The translations under genes were made by a program, and so were the position numbers. Source: Sagittula sp. P11 (GTDB lineage: Bacteria > Pseudomonadota > Alphaproteobacteria > Rhodobacterales > Rhodobacteraceae). From it: 64,000 bases of DNA. The DNA lies in contig NZ_CP021914.1 of the NCBI RefSeq assembly GCF_002814095.1, positions 62,001-126,000 of the forward strand, written 5' to 3'. The notes under the pieces are model-generated. The model searched no databases. It was not told the DNA's origin and saw nothing but the letters and a program-made list of their open reading frames with translations. Below, in pieces: positions 18,101 through 27,887 of this stretch (within the stretch, counting starts at the first letter, position 1; each line of letters begins with the position of its first letter).

Positions 18101-19137
18101 GCCGCCTCCCGGGCCATTTCGTGGACATGGCGCGCATCGGCATAGGCGGTGACCTCATCTCCGGGCTTGAGGTTGTCGCAACCCTCCGATCGGCTTGATG
18201 GAATTGACAGCATCACCTCCTGGCCCGACGCCAGCGTCAGCTGGATCAGCCAGTTCTCGCCGCGGAAGGCGATGGCGGCGATCTTGCCGGACAGGCTCAG
18301 TCCCTCCGCACCGCAGGCGGCGCGATCCAGATGGAAGGTCTCGGCCCGCACCATCAATTTACGAGAGGGTTGCAACGCCTGCCCGTCGAGCCCCCGGCAA
18401 TGGGCGCCGTCGAGAACATTGGCCTCACCCATGAACTCGGCGACAAAGGCAGAGCGCGGATGGTGGTAGATCTCTTTCGGCGCGTCAATTTGCTGGATCT
18501 TCCCGGCGCTCATGACGGCGATCCGGTCCGACATCGTCAGGGCCTCGCGCTGGTCGTGGGTGACATAGACCGTGGTGATGCCCAGATCGTCATGCAGGCG
18601 CCTGATCTCGAATTGCATATGCTCGCGCAGGTTCTTGTCCAGGGCCGACAGCGGTTCGTCCATCAGCATGATCCGCGGTTCGTAGACAATGGCCCGGGCC
18701 AGCGCCACGCGCTGGCGCTGGCCGCCGGACAGGGCGGCAATGTCGCGGTCCGCAAATGCTCCGAGCTTCACGCGTTCGAGTGCCGCCATGGCCCGGTCCC
18801 TGACGTCACCGCTGGACAGCTTGCGCAGTTTCAGCGGGTATTCGACGTTTTCCCGCACGGACATATGCGGAAACAGGGCGTAGTTCTGGAACACGATGCC
18901 GATGTTGCGCTTGTTGGGGGCCAGCCGGGTCACGTCGCGATCTCCGATCACGATCCGGCCCGTTTCCGGGCGCGTGAAGCCGGCGATGGCCATCAGCAAT
19001 GTGGTCTTGCCTGAGCCCGAAGGCCCCAGCAGGGTCAGGAACTCGCCCGGCAGGATGCGGAGCGACACGTCGTCGAGCGCAACGAAGTCGCCAAAAGTCT
19101 TGCGCAATTTTTCGATCGTGATGGGAAGAGGTGTCAT
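18097..19137 (-). CDS. ABC transporter ATPase, spermidine/putrescine type (PotA-like)
   Basis: Cytoplasmic ATPase of 346 residues. Walker A GPSGSGKTT is near 38-46, Q-loop in IGIVFQNYALFPH, signature LSGGQRQRVALARA, Walker B IMLMDEPLSALD, and a C-terminal TOBE domain (about 270-340) that distinguishes polyamine/iron-type importers from amino-acid ones. Second functional gene of the operon, after the binding-protein gene. Confidence 0.92.
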   Translation of the reverse strand: MTPLPITIEKLRKTFGDFVALDDVSLRILPGEFLTLLGPSGSGKTTLLMAIAGFTRPETGRIVIGDRDVTRLAPNKRNIGIVFQNYALFPHMSVRENVEYPLKLRKLSSGDVRDRAMAALERVKLGAFADRDIAALSGGQRQRVALARAIVYEPRIMLMDEPLSALDKNLREHMQFEIRRLHDDLGITTVYVTHDQREALTMSDRIAVMSAGKIQQIDAPKEIYHHPRSAFVAEFMGEANVLDGAHCRGLDGQALQPSRKLMVRAETFHLDRAACGAEGLSLSGKIAAIAFRGENWLIQLTLASGQEVMLSIPSSRSEGCDNLKPGDEVTAYADARHVHEMAREAA

Positions 19138-19174
19138 AGGTGCGTCCTGCCGGGCGAGTGAGGGTGGCGAGCGA

Positions 19175-20227
19175 TCAGCGATTGATCATCTCGTCGAATG
19201 CGATCTGAGCCGCTTCGCCGTTTTCTACCCACCAGGAGGGGTCTGAATAGACCGAAGTCCCGGCGTTCTCCGGCGCGGTGGCCAGCAGCGGCAAGCGGTC
19301 TTCGGGGATCAGGCCGGTTTCATAGGCGCCTTCGTTCATCGGGCCGTAGAGGATGTAGTCCGTCAGCTTGGCTTCGCGTTCGGCCGTGGTCATGCCCGCG
19401 ATCAGTCGCATCGCATCTTCGACGTTTTCGGAGCCGGCCGGAACTGCCAGGCAGTCCGTGCCGACGATCGAGCCCTTGAACGTATAGTCGGCAGGACCCT
19501 GTTCCTTTGCCGCTGCGGCCCGACCGTTCCACGCTACGACCAGATCGACTTCGCCGTCGGCAAGGATCTGTGTCGATTGGGCGCCGGAGGTCCACCAGAT
19601 CGCCACATCCGGCTTCAGCTCTGCGAGGCGGGCGATGGCACGGTCAAGACCGCCTTCGGAGGACAGAACGTCATAGACTTCATCCGGTGCGACACCATCG
19701 GACAGCAGCGCGATCTCCAGCGAGTCCTGGGCATTTGCCCGCAGCGCACGGCGCCCCGGAAAGGCTTCGGTGTCCCAGAATTCGGCCCAGGTCTTCGGAG
19801 CGTTTTCGCCAAAGGTCTCCGTGTTCCAGGCCATCACCGTACCGTAGCTGTCGAAGGGAAAGCAGTAATCGTTGCGCGCACCCTCGGGCAGCGACTACAT
19901 GTCCACGATGGAGGTATCGAGCGGTTCAAGGAGGTCGAGCGCGGCAGCCTGGGCCGCCTCTGCCGATCCCAGATGAATGACATCCGTCGTGACGGTTCCC
20001 GACATCACCTGCATCCGCAGCGCGGCGAGGCTGTCACTTTGGCTTTCCTCGCGGATCTCAAAGCCAAGTTCGTCGGCGGCTGGACCCCACATCGCCTCTT
20101 TCAGGGCCGTGCCGTAGTCGCCGCCCGCAGCGGTGATGGTCAATGTCTGCGCCGTTACAAGCGTCGGCAACGAGACGCCGGCAATGAGTGCCAGCGAGAG
20201 GGTCGAAGTCAGGGGTTTGCGAAACAT
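19175..20227 (-). pseudogene. Polyamine-type ABC substrate-binding protein interrupted by an in-frame amber stop
   Basis: The reading frame of a 350-residue PotD-like periplasmic binding protein is intact except for TAG at 19895-19897 (codon 111). Before it come a Sec signal peptide (LALIAGVSLPTLVTAQ) and the first lobe to SIVDM. After it, in the same frame with no base gained or lost, come SLPEGARNDYCFPFDSYG, then the rest of the protein through WWTSGAQSTQILADGEVDLVVAW to the end. No good restart exists, and a restart would lack the signal peptide. Either the importer has lost its binding protein by one nonsense mutation, the stop is read through, or it is a sequencing error. Confidence 0.85.
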
Positions 20228-20279
20228 TTGGTCCTCTGTCGGTTGGGGGTGCGAAAGCCGTTCTGAGCGGCGTTTTAGG

Positions 20280-20299
20280 AATTCGTAACGTTACGAATT
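20280..20299. promoter_or_regulatory. 20-bp perfect palindrome, likely LacI-family operator
   Basis: AATTCGTAACGTTACGAATT is identical to its reverse complement. It lies 53 bp before the ATG of the binding-protein gene and 167 bp before the divergent LacI-type gene. Its central AACGTT with symmetric arms is the form of site bound by LacI/GalR dimers, so repression of the importer operon by the neighbouring regulator is inferred. Confidence 0.8.
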
Positions 20300-20466
20300 G
20301 CAGATTCGATGATTCTTTGGAAGACATTTTGTTTGTGTACTGACATATCTTTCCGAACATGCCCGTCTTGTGAGCATCGACCGCGGACAGATTGCATACC
20401 TGACGGCAACACGTGTTAAGTCCTGCAAAACCAGATCGTAGACGCACAGAGTTGGCCTGAACACGC

Positions 20467-21528
20467 ATGAGAAAATCTCCATCTCGCCCCAATCTTCGAC
20501 AGCTTGCGTCCACGTTGGGGCTTTCGGTAACCACCGTTTCGCGGGCGCTCAAGAATGGTCCCGAAGTGAATTCCAAGACCGTCAAGCGAGTTCAGGAAGC
20601 GGCGAAGACTATGGGGTATGTTCCCAACCGGACCGGCCAGGCGCTTCGGACCGGTCGGACGAACGTGCTGGCTGCGATCTTGCCGCTCGAAACCCAGGCC
20701 TATCTTTCCGATGTTGCGCGGCTGCCCTTGATCGAAGGCATGACCGTCGCGGCGCAAGCCAGGGGATACACCCTGTCGATACACTCGGCGTTGCCCGATG
20801 CGGATCCGCTCGAGGTCGTACAAAAAACGGTCGGGCTCGGTGCCTGCGACGGCTTGATAATCACCCGGATGGAGCGGAACGACACGCGGATTGCGTGGCT
20901 GGACGAGCAAGGCATCCCTTTCGTGACGTTCGGGCGGAGCGACAGCGCCCGGCAGCACGCCTATGTGGATATCGACAATGCGAAGATTGCACAGATCGCG
21001 ACAGCGCAGCTCCTGTCCGAGGGCCACCGCCGCATTGCTCTGCAGGTTCTCGGAGGCCGCGATATGGCGAGCGCCGAACGCATTTCCGGCTTTTTTCTAT
21101 CGCACAAAGAGGCCGGGATTCATGCTGATCCGGCCTTGGTGGGCACGGACCATTTCGACATGGAAACGTCAAGCAACGCACTGGATCACCTGCTGCTCTT
21201 GCCGGATCCGCCGACTGCAATGATCTGCGTGTCGGAACTCGGCCTTCTAGGGGCGATTGCCGCTCTGCGGCGGCATGGCATTTCGGCTCCGAGCGATTTC
21301 GCGCTGATCACGAGGGACAACACCCGTATGTGCGATTTTCTGGGGCTCCCCGGAATTCGTTATCATTCCGTGGATATGGCACGTGTCGGCCAAAGCCTTG
21401 TCGAAGGGCTTCTGGGACGCATCGACCACCCGGACGACGGCCCGTTTCAGAAAGTGTTCGCGCCCGGTCCCCTGTTCGGAGATCCGCCGCATGCGGGCCG
21501 AGACAGCCGCGCGGGGAAGAAGCCTTAA
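20467..21528 (+). CDS. LacI/GalR-family transcriptional regulator
   Basis: 353 residues. The N-terminal helix-turn-helix is clear: NLRQLASTLGLSVTTVSRAL at 9-28, followed by the hinge helix region (GYVPNRTGQALRTGRT). The rest is a periplasmic-binding-protein-like sensor domain that would bind a sugar or nucleoside-type effector. It is divergent from the polyamine-type importer/phosphorylase operon and probably controls it through the palindrome at 20280. The sensor domain fits a nucleoside or ribose-like inducer, but this is not shown by sequence. Confidence 0.9.
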   Translation: MRKSPSRPNLRQLASTLGLSVTTVSRALKNGPEVNSKTVKRVQEAAKTMGYVPNRTGQALRTGRTNVLAAILPLETQAYLSDVARLPLIEGMTVAAQARGYTLSIHSALPDADPLEVVQKTVGLGACDGLIITRMERNDTRIAWLDEQGIPFVTFGRSDSARQHAYVDIDNAKIAQIATAQLLSEGHRRIALQVLGGRDMASAERISGFFLSHKEAGIHADPALVGTDHFDMETSSNALDHLLLLPDPPTAMICVSELGLLGAIAALRRHGISAPSDFALITRDNTRMCDFLGLPGIRYHSVDMARVGQSLVEGLLGRIDHPDDGPFQKVFAPGPLFGDPPHAGRDSRAGKKP

Positions 21529-21857
21529 GGTGAAAGCCTGTCGTCGCTCATGACCAAAAGCATGTCCGGCACTTGGCATGCCGGACCGATCCGAGCCGTG
21601 GACCTAGCAAGGGTCCTCAGGGGTATCTTTCCCCTGAAACCCATCGGAGTTCGAATAGCCGATCCATGCAGTAGAGGGAAATTGGAAGACCTTGCCGGCA
21701 GCCACGGCCTGAATGTTCGATCCGGGCACGACGATGGTTGAATAATGGGGCGCCTTCGGTTGGCGTGGTGCTGCAGAGACAGCCAAAAGAGTCTGAACGC
21801 GCAGCCATCCGCAAGGGGTCCGGCCGCGCGTTCAGGGTATGTCGGTGACGAGAGGTC
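21529..21857. terminator. Convergent intergenic region with two hairpins
   Basis: This 329-bp gap lies between the 3' ends of the LacI-type gene and nicC. It contains two stem-loops: 21564-21586 (8-bp arms GTCCGGCA/TGCCGGAC, 7-nt loop) and 21617-21637 (7-bp arms TCAGGGG/CCCCTGA, 7-nt loop). Neither has a strong T-run. Their position suggests bidirectional termination. No gene is seen here. Confidence 0.5.
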
Positions 21858-23024
<1,167 letters not shown>

Positions 23025-23032
23025 TCATATTG

Positions 23033-23048
23033 TTCGTATACTAACGAA
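23033..23048. promoter_or_regulatory. Operator-like inverted repeat upstream of nicC
   Basis: TTCGTATACTAACGAA: arms TTCGT/ACGAA around a 6-bp centre. It lies 33 bp before the nicC ATG. Related sequences precede nicA (27192-27205, reverse strand) and nicE (28645-28658), so it is a candidate binding site for a regulator of the nic genes, most likely NicR. Confidence 0.6.
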
Positions 23049-23186
23049 TAATCAGTGCCCGGTCCAGTTCAACGGCATATGAAGCATGTATCTTTTCCAG
23101 GCATCCGGCGCGGTTTGAGTGGAATCGCGCCGGATTTTCCACCTCTGGTTTTCATTTTTATGCAAACGAAAAAGCAGGCGGGCGGA

Positions 23187-26100
23187 TCAGGGCCATGGCG
23201 GTAGGTCCGGCGCATACCGGGCACGCAGGTAGCCGCTGAGTGATTCGATCTGCGTCTCGCTCAGTTCGCCGCCAAAGGCGGGCATGTCGCGCAGGTCGAT
23301 GCTCAGCGGGGCTACAAGCCCGTCGCGGATCACAGTGGCCAGCGCCTCTGGCCCGGGGGCGCGAATGGCCATCGACTGTCCCAGCGGTACATGTGCGGCG
23401 GTCACGGTGCCCGCAATCGCAGGCTCGTGGCAGGTGGCGCAGGCGCTTTCGAACAGGCGATGGGTCGCGTCGGGCTGGGCGGGCAGCCGGGGGGCGGGGG
23501 TCTCCACCGGTTCGCCCTCGGTCAGCGACGCGAGATAGGTGGCCATTGCGCGTATGTCGGCGTCGGGCAGGGGTGCAAGGCTGTCGACCACGTCCGCCAT
23601 CGGGCCGGAGGCCGCCGCCAGCCCCGGTGCGACGCCGGAGCGCAGATAGGAGAACAGGCTCTCTTCGTCCCAGCCGCGTTCGCCCGCCGGGCGACCGGCC
23701 AGCGCCGGTGCAAACCAGTTCTTGACCATCGCGCCGGACAGCGCGTCGGTGCCGCCCTGTTCCGCCCCAAGCGCAGAACGCGGGCTGTGGCAGGCGCTGC
23801 AATGTCCCGCACCCTCGACGAGGTAACGGCCGCGGTTCCAGGCCTCGGATTGCGCCGGATCGGCGGTCAGCTCGCCGGGACGGTGATAAAGCATGTTCCA
23901 GACCGCATTGGTTGGTCGGAGATTGGTCGGAAAGACCATCTGTGCCTGCGGCGCCTCGGCCCGGACCGGCGGCAAAGTCTGCAGGTAGCCGTAGAGCGCA
24001 TACATGTCCTCGCCGCTCATCTTTGCAAAGGATGTGTAGGGGAAGGCCGGATACAGGTTGTGGCCGTCGCGGCTGATCCCCTGCCGCATGGCGCGGTCAA
24101 AGGCGGTGAAACTCCAGTCGCCAAGGCCGGTCTCGGGATCGGGTGTGATGTTCGTCGTGTAGATGGTGCCAAAGGGGGTCTCGACCGCGCGCCCGCCCGC
24201 ATTGGGGCTGCCGCCCTCTGCGGTGTGGCAGGTGGCGCAATTGCCAAGCGCAAAGACCTCGGACCCGCGTTGAAGCAAGGCCTCCGAGAAACTGCCCGCG
24301 CCGGGCGCCGGGCTGGCGGGGATCGCGCGCGCCATCGGCATGGCCACGGCCCCGGCGGTCAGCGCCCCGCCCAGGGCCGCAGCCATCGCCAGGACACGCG
24401 GCTTGCGGCGCTTTTTCACCGGGGTCAGGCCGGGCAGGGCAGGGGGGGTGACCTCTTGCGGGGCAATGCCCAGAGCGGCGCGCATCTTTTCCGGCGTAAA
24501 GGGCGCCTCGCGCATGCGCACGCCGGTCGCATCGAAGATCGCGCCTGCAATGGCGGCGGCGGCGGGAACCGCGGCGCTTTCGCCGACGCCCAAGGCGGGT
24601 TCCTCCGGGCGCGCGATCAGCAGGGTCTCGATCTGCGGCGTCTCCGGAAAGGTCAGGATCGGGTAATTGGCCCAGCTTTGCGGGGTGACGGTGATCTCGT
24701 CGAAGCTCACCTCCTCCTTCAGAACCCGGCTGGCGGTCTGGTGCACATTGCCGTGGATCTGCTGGCGTACGCCGTCGGGGTTGATGACCAGCCCCTGATC
24801 CTGGCCGACAAAGACGCGGGTCAAGGTGACCTCACCGCTTTCCATGTCCACCGCGACGTCGCAGACCCAGGCCGCGGCGGCCGCAGCGGTTCCCGGGAAA
24901 GTGCCGTGCACATAGGTGGCGTAGGCAAAGCCGCTGCCATAGGCCATGCGGCCTTCGCGGCGCATCCGGGGGCGCGTCCGGGTGTCCCAGCCCGCGGCTT
25001 CGGCGGTGCGACGGATCAGGTCTGTGGCGCGGGGATCGTCGATATGGGCGAGGCGGAACTCGATAGGGTCCGTGCCGGCCTCATGTGCCATCTCGTCGAT
25101 GAAGCTTTCATGTGCAAAGGTATTCGGCAGGGCGGACACCCCGCGCATCCAGGCCGCGCGCACGATGGGGGCCATGTCATGCACGGTGATCCGCTTGTGC
25201 GGGATGCGGTAGGGCGGCACGGTGGTGCGGTCGCCCATGTCAGAGGGGCGCGGCTCGGGCGAGACGGCACCGGTGAGCAGAAGCGCGAGGTTTGGCGCGC
25301 GGTTCGAGGGATACCAGGTGTCTAGACTGTAGGCGTGCAGCGCCCCGTCCTTGAGTCCCCCGGCAATGTCCATCAGCTGAGCGGCGCCTTTCGGCTCCCA
25401 CAGATGTTCTTGCGCGCGGGTAAGCTGCACCCGCACCGGACGCCCCACCGCTTGCGCCAGCAGAAGTGCATCGCCACAGACGTCATCGGCACAGTTTCGG
25501 CCATAGCAGCCGGCGGCCTGATAGCGGCGGATCTCGATCGCCTCGGAGGGCAGGCCGGTCAGGGTGGCAAGGTCGCCGCGCAGCATATGCGGGTTCTGGC
25601 TGCCGGACCAGACGACGGGCCTGCCGTTGTTCCAGTCGGCCACCGCGCAGGACGGCCCTATCGAGCCGTGCAGGTGATAGGGCCAGACGTAACTACGCGA
25701 CAGGGTAGTGTCGGCCTCGGCCATTTCTTTTTCGAAATCGCCGCTGCGATCGAGCGCACGGGGGGTGGCGGGCTGGTTGCGGATCGCATGGCGCAGGTCG
25801 CGGAGGTCAGGTGCGGACGGCGGCGTGCGCCACCGGACTGGCAGCGCCTCGGCGATGGCCTGTGCCTGGTCGGCGCGATCCGCGACCACGCCGAGGAAAT
25901 CGCCCTTCCGGACCACGGCAATGAAGCCAGGCATGTCGCGTACGGCGTCTTCGTTCCAGCCAAGCAGGCTGGTGCCGATGAAGGGTCCGCTGTCGCGCCC
26001 TGCATAGGGCGGGCGCAGCACATGCCCGTGCACCATGCCCGCGACATCGACGTCATGGATGAACGTATGCTGGCCGATGACCTTGGCCGGCAAGTCCTGG

Positions 26101-26603
26101 CGCGGGGTCTTGTGGCCCACGATCGTGTAATCCGCCGGGGATTTCAGCGGTGTGGCAGGATCGAGCCGCAGCATCTCCTCACGCCCCTCCAGGAGCGCCT
26201 CGAAGGCGACCGATGTGTCCTTCCAGTGGACCATCCCGTCGCGGAGGGTGACGCCGTCTTCGGGAGCATTGAGCCGGCGGGCGCCCCGGGCGGCCAACTC
26301 ACCGCGCAGCTGCGCGGCGGCCAGGCGCAGCGGTACGGCGGCGACCTGGATCGTTTCCGAGGCGATCGTCGGCCCCTGATCCGGTGTGCATGCGGTATCG
26401 CCCAGAATCACCTGCACGCGGGACAGCGGCAGTTCAGCCTCTTCTGCCACGATCTGCGCCAGCGCGGTCTGGATGCCGGTGCCCAGATCCACATGGCCGT
26501 TGAAGGCCGTGAGCACCCCGGTGCTGTCAAAGGTGACAAATATCTCGCGGCCTTTGTCGGTGTCGCGATGAACGGACAGGCTGCCAAAGGGATGGTCGGT
26601 CAT
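23187..26603 (-). CDS. nicB: Nicotinate dehydrogenase subunit B: molybdopterin domain fused to triheme cytochrome c (NicB)
   Basis: Large subunit of the membrane-bound nicotinate hydroxylase that oxidises nicotinate to 6-hydroxynicotinate and passes electrons to cytochromes. 1138 residues. Residues 1-715 are a xanthine-oxidase-type molybdopterin-binding region, with active-site Glu in LGVGES near 675. A membrane helix lies near 736-760. Three heme c motifs follow: CATCH 789-793, CSACH 935-939 and CATCH 1055-1059. The architecture and length match Pseudomonas putida NicB. It overlaps nicA by 4 bp and works with it. Confidence 0.92.
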   Translation of the reverse strand: MTDHPFGSLSVHRDTDKGREIFVTFDSTGVLTAFNGHVDLGTGIQTALAQIVAEEAELPLSRVQVILGDTACTPDQGPTIASETIQVAAVPLRLAAAQLRGELAARGARRLNAPEDGVTLRDGMVHWKDTSVAFEALLEGREEMLRLDPATPLKSPADYTIVGHKTPRQDLPAKVIGQHTFIHDVDVAGMVHGHVLRPPYAGRDSGPFIGTSLLGWNEDAVRDMPGFIAVVRKGDFLGVVADRADQAQAIAEALPVRWRTPPSAPDLRDLRHAIRNQPATPRALDRSGDFEKEMAEADTTLSRSYVWPYHLHGSIGPSCAVADWNNGRPVVWSGSQNPHMLRGDLATLTGLPSEAIEIRRYQAAGCYGRNCADDVCGDALLLAQAVGRPVRVQLTRAQEHLWEPKGAAQLMDIAGGLKDGALHAYSLDTWYPSNRAPNLALLLTGAVSPEPRPSDMGDRTTVPPYRIPHKRITVHDMAPIVRAAWMRGVSALPNTFAHESFIDEMAHEAGTDPIEFRLAHIDDPRATDLIRRTAEAAGWDTRTRPRMRREGRMAYGSGFAYATYVHGTFPGTAAAAAAWVCDVAVDMESGEVTLTRVFVGQDQGLVINPDGVRQQIHGNVHQTASRVLKEEVSFDEITVTPQSWANYPILTFPETPQIETLLIARPEEPALGVGESAAVPAAAAIAGAIFDATGVRMREAPFTPEKMRAALGIAPQEVTPPALPGLTPVKKRRKPRVLAMAAALGGALTAGAVAMPMARAIPASPAPGAGSFSEALLQRGSEVFALGNCATCHTAEGGSPNAGGRAVETPFGTIYTTNITPDPETGLGDWSFTAFDRAMRQGISRDGHNLYPAFPYTSFAKMSGEDMYALYGYLQTLPPVRAEAPQAQMVFPTNLRPTNAVWNMLYHRPGELTADPAQSEAWNRGRYLVEGAGHCSACHSPRSALGAEQGGTDALSGAMVKNWFAPALAGRPAGERGWDEESLFSYLRSGVAPGLAAASGPMADVVDSLAPLPDADIRAMATYLASLTEGEPVETPAPRLPAQPDATHRLFESACATCHEPAIAGTVTAAHVPLGQSMAIRAPGPEALATVIRDGLVAPLSIDLRDMPAFGGELSETQIESLSGYLRARYAPDLPPWP

Positions 26604-27127
26604 GCGGTGGTGACCTTTGCTGAAGCGGCCTGACGGTCCGGGCTGGCGGCGAGACGTTCGGCGGCGCGCTGCACCGAGGCGACGATTTCGGTATGGGTGC
26701 CACAGCGGCAGAGGTTATGGGCGAGGGCGGCGCGGATGCGGGCCTCGCTCGGGCTGGGATCCTGCCGCAGAAGTGCCACGGCGCTCATGATCATGCCGTT
26801 GAGGCAGTAGCCGCATTGCGCGCCTTCCTCGGCTATGAAACCGGATTGCACGGGATGCAGTGCGCCGGTGTCCGGGTCCGCCAGCCCCTCGAGCGTGGTC
26901 ACCGCGCGGCCGGCAAGTTTGCCCACCCTGAGCACACATGCGCGCGCCGGGGCGCCGTCTATCAGCACGGTGCAGGCGCCGCATTGGGCCATGCCGCAGC
27001 CGTATTTCGGCCCCTTCAAGCCGAGCTCGGCGCGCAAGACGTCCAAGAGGGTCCTGTGAGGGTCGAGTTCGAGGTTATGGGCGGTGCCATTGACAGCTAG
27101 ATGCAGTGCACGTGTTGCGCCAGACAT
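26600..27127 (-). CDS. nicA: Nicotinate dehydrogenase subunit A, 2Fe-2S protein (NicA)
   Basis: Small iron-sulfur subunit (175 aa) carrying two 2Fe-2S clusters between the molybdenum site and the NicB hemes. The plant-type cluster ligands are C44, C49, C52 and C64 (CGMAQCGAC...C). The second cluster uses C105, C108, C140 and C142 (CGYC...CRC). AGGGAG precedes the ATG by about 9 nt. First gene of the nicAB operon, divergent from nicR across 288 bp that hold a 14-bp inverted repeat and operator-like sites. Confidence 0.93.
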   Translation of the reverse strand: MSGATRALHLAVNGTAHNLELDPHRTLLDVLRAELGLKGPKYGCGMAQCGACTVLIDGAPARACVLRVGKLAGRAVTTLEGLADPDTGALHPVQSGFIAEEGAQCGYCLNGMIMSAVALLRQDPSPSEARIRAALAHNLCRCGTHTEIVASVQRAAERLAASPDRQAASAKVTTA

Positions 27128-27145
27128 GATGCAGAGCTCCCTTGC

Positions 27146-27181
27146 TGGCGTTCAGGAATCCAGAGGCATTCCTGAACGCCA
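27146..27181. repeat. Perfect 14-bp inverted repeat in the nicA leader
   Basis: TGGCGTTCAGGAAT (27146-27159) and its exact reverse complement (27168-27181) are separated by 8 nt. The element begins 19 bp before the nicA start codon. In RNA it would form a strong hairpin just upstream of the nicA ribosome-binding site; in DNA it could be an operator. Confidence 0.75.
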
Positions 27182-27191
27182 AATGTATCTT

Positions 27192-27205
27192 TGCATGTAC
27201 ACGAA
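27192..27205 (-). promoter_or_regulatory. Nic-cluster motif upstream of nicA
   Basis: Read on the minus strand the site is TTCGTGTACATGCA, matching 9 of the first 10 bases of the nicC site (TTCGTATACT). It sits 65-78 bp before nicA. A further TGTA-N8-TACA element (TGTACGCACACATACA) is at 27285-27300, towards nicR. Both may bind NicR. Confidence 0.5.
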
Positions 27206-27415
27206 CAAATTTTCACGTCCGGCGCAATGGTGTTCCGAAGGGCTTTTGTCTGTCGAGCCCTGTGCGCTGCCGGACTGCCCAAAATGTACGCACACATACA
27301 AGTTCCGCCGGGCGAAATGCATACAGGCGCCGGACGCTGGCCGGCTGCTGACTTGCCTCCACTGGCGAGCCATGTAAACGGTGAGAGCAAAGAGCTACAG
27401 CGGAAAGAGCAGGTC

Positions 27416-27880
27416 ATGGCGCCCCGCCCCCCCGAACACACAGCGGAACAGGACAAGGCCGCCGACCCACAGTATGTGCTGGACGAGCAGGTCGGCTTTC
27501 TGTTGCGCAAGGCGTACCAGCGACACCAGACCATCTTTTCCGAGCGGATGATCGGGGGGCTGACAGCAACTCAGTTCTCGATGCTGTTTCGGCTCTACCA
27601 GACGCCCGGGCCTATCTCCCAGAACGCTTTGGGGCGGCTGGTGGCGATGGATGCGGCCACCACCAAGGGGGTGGTGTCGCGGCTTCAGATGCAGGAACTG
27701 ATCACCGCCGAGCGCGACACCGAGGACAAGCGGCGCTACATGCTGCGCTCGACCGCCAAGGGCCGGGCCCTGATCCAGGAGGCGCTGCCGGTGGTCATCG
27801 GCATCACCGAGGCTACGCTGGCACCGCTGACCAAACGCGAGAGCGAGACCTTCCTGCGTTTGCTCGCCAAGCTCTGCTGA
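27416..27880 (+). CDS. nicR: MarR-family regulator of nicotinate catabolism (NicR-like)
   Basis: 154-residue winged-helix regulator. In Pseudomonas, NicR is a MarR repressor of the nic genes released by 6-hydroxynicotinate. Here the winged helix is seen in GPISQNALGRLVAMDAATTKGVVSRLQMQ and the wing in ITAERDTEDKRRYMLRSTAKG. ATG 27416 is preceded by GGAAAGAG; the frame extends to 27191 but that part crosses the operator region. It is divergent from nicAB and likely autoregulated. The TetR-type gene follows after 7 bp. NicR identity rests on context. Confidence 0.8.
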   Translation: MAPRPPEHTAEQDKAADPQYVLDEQVGFLLRKAYQRHQTIFSERMIGGLTATQFSMLFRLYQTPGPISQNALGRLVAMDAATTKGVVSRLQMQELITAERDTEDKRRYMLRSTAKGRALIQEALPVVIGITEATLAPLTKRESETFLRLLAKLC

Positions 27881-27887
27881 GTCCCGG

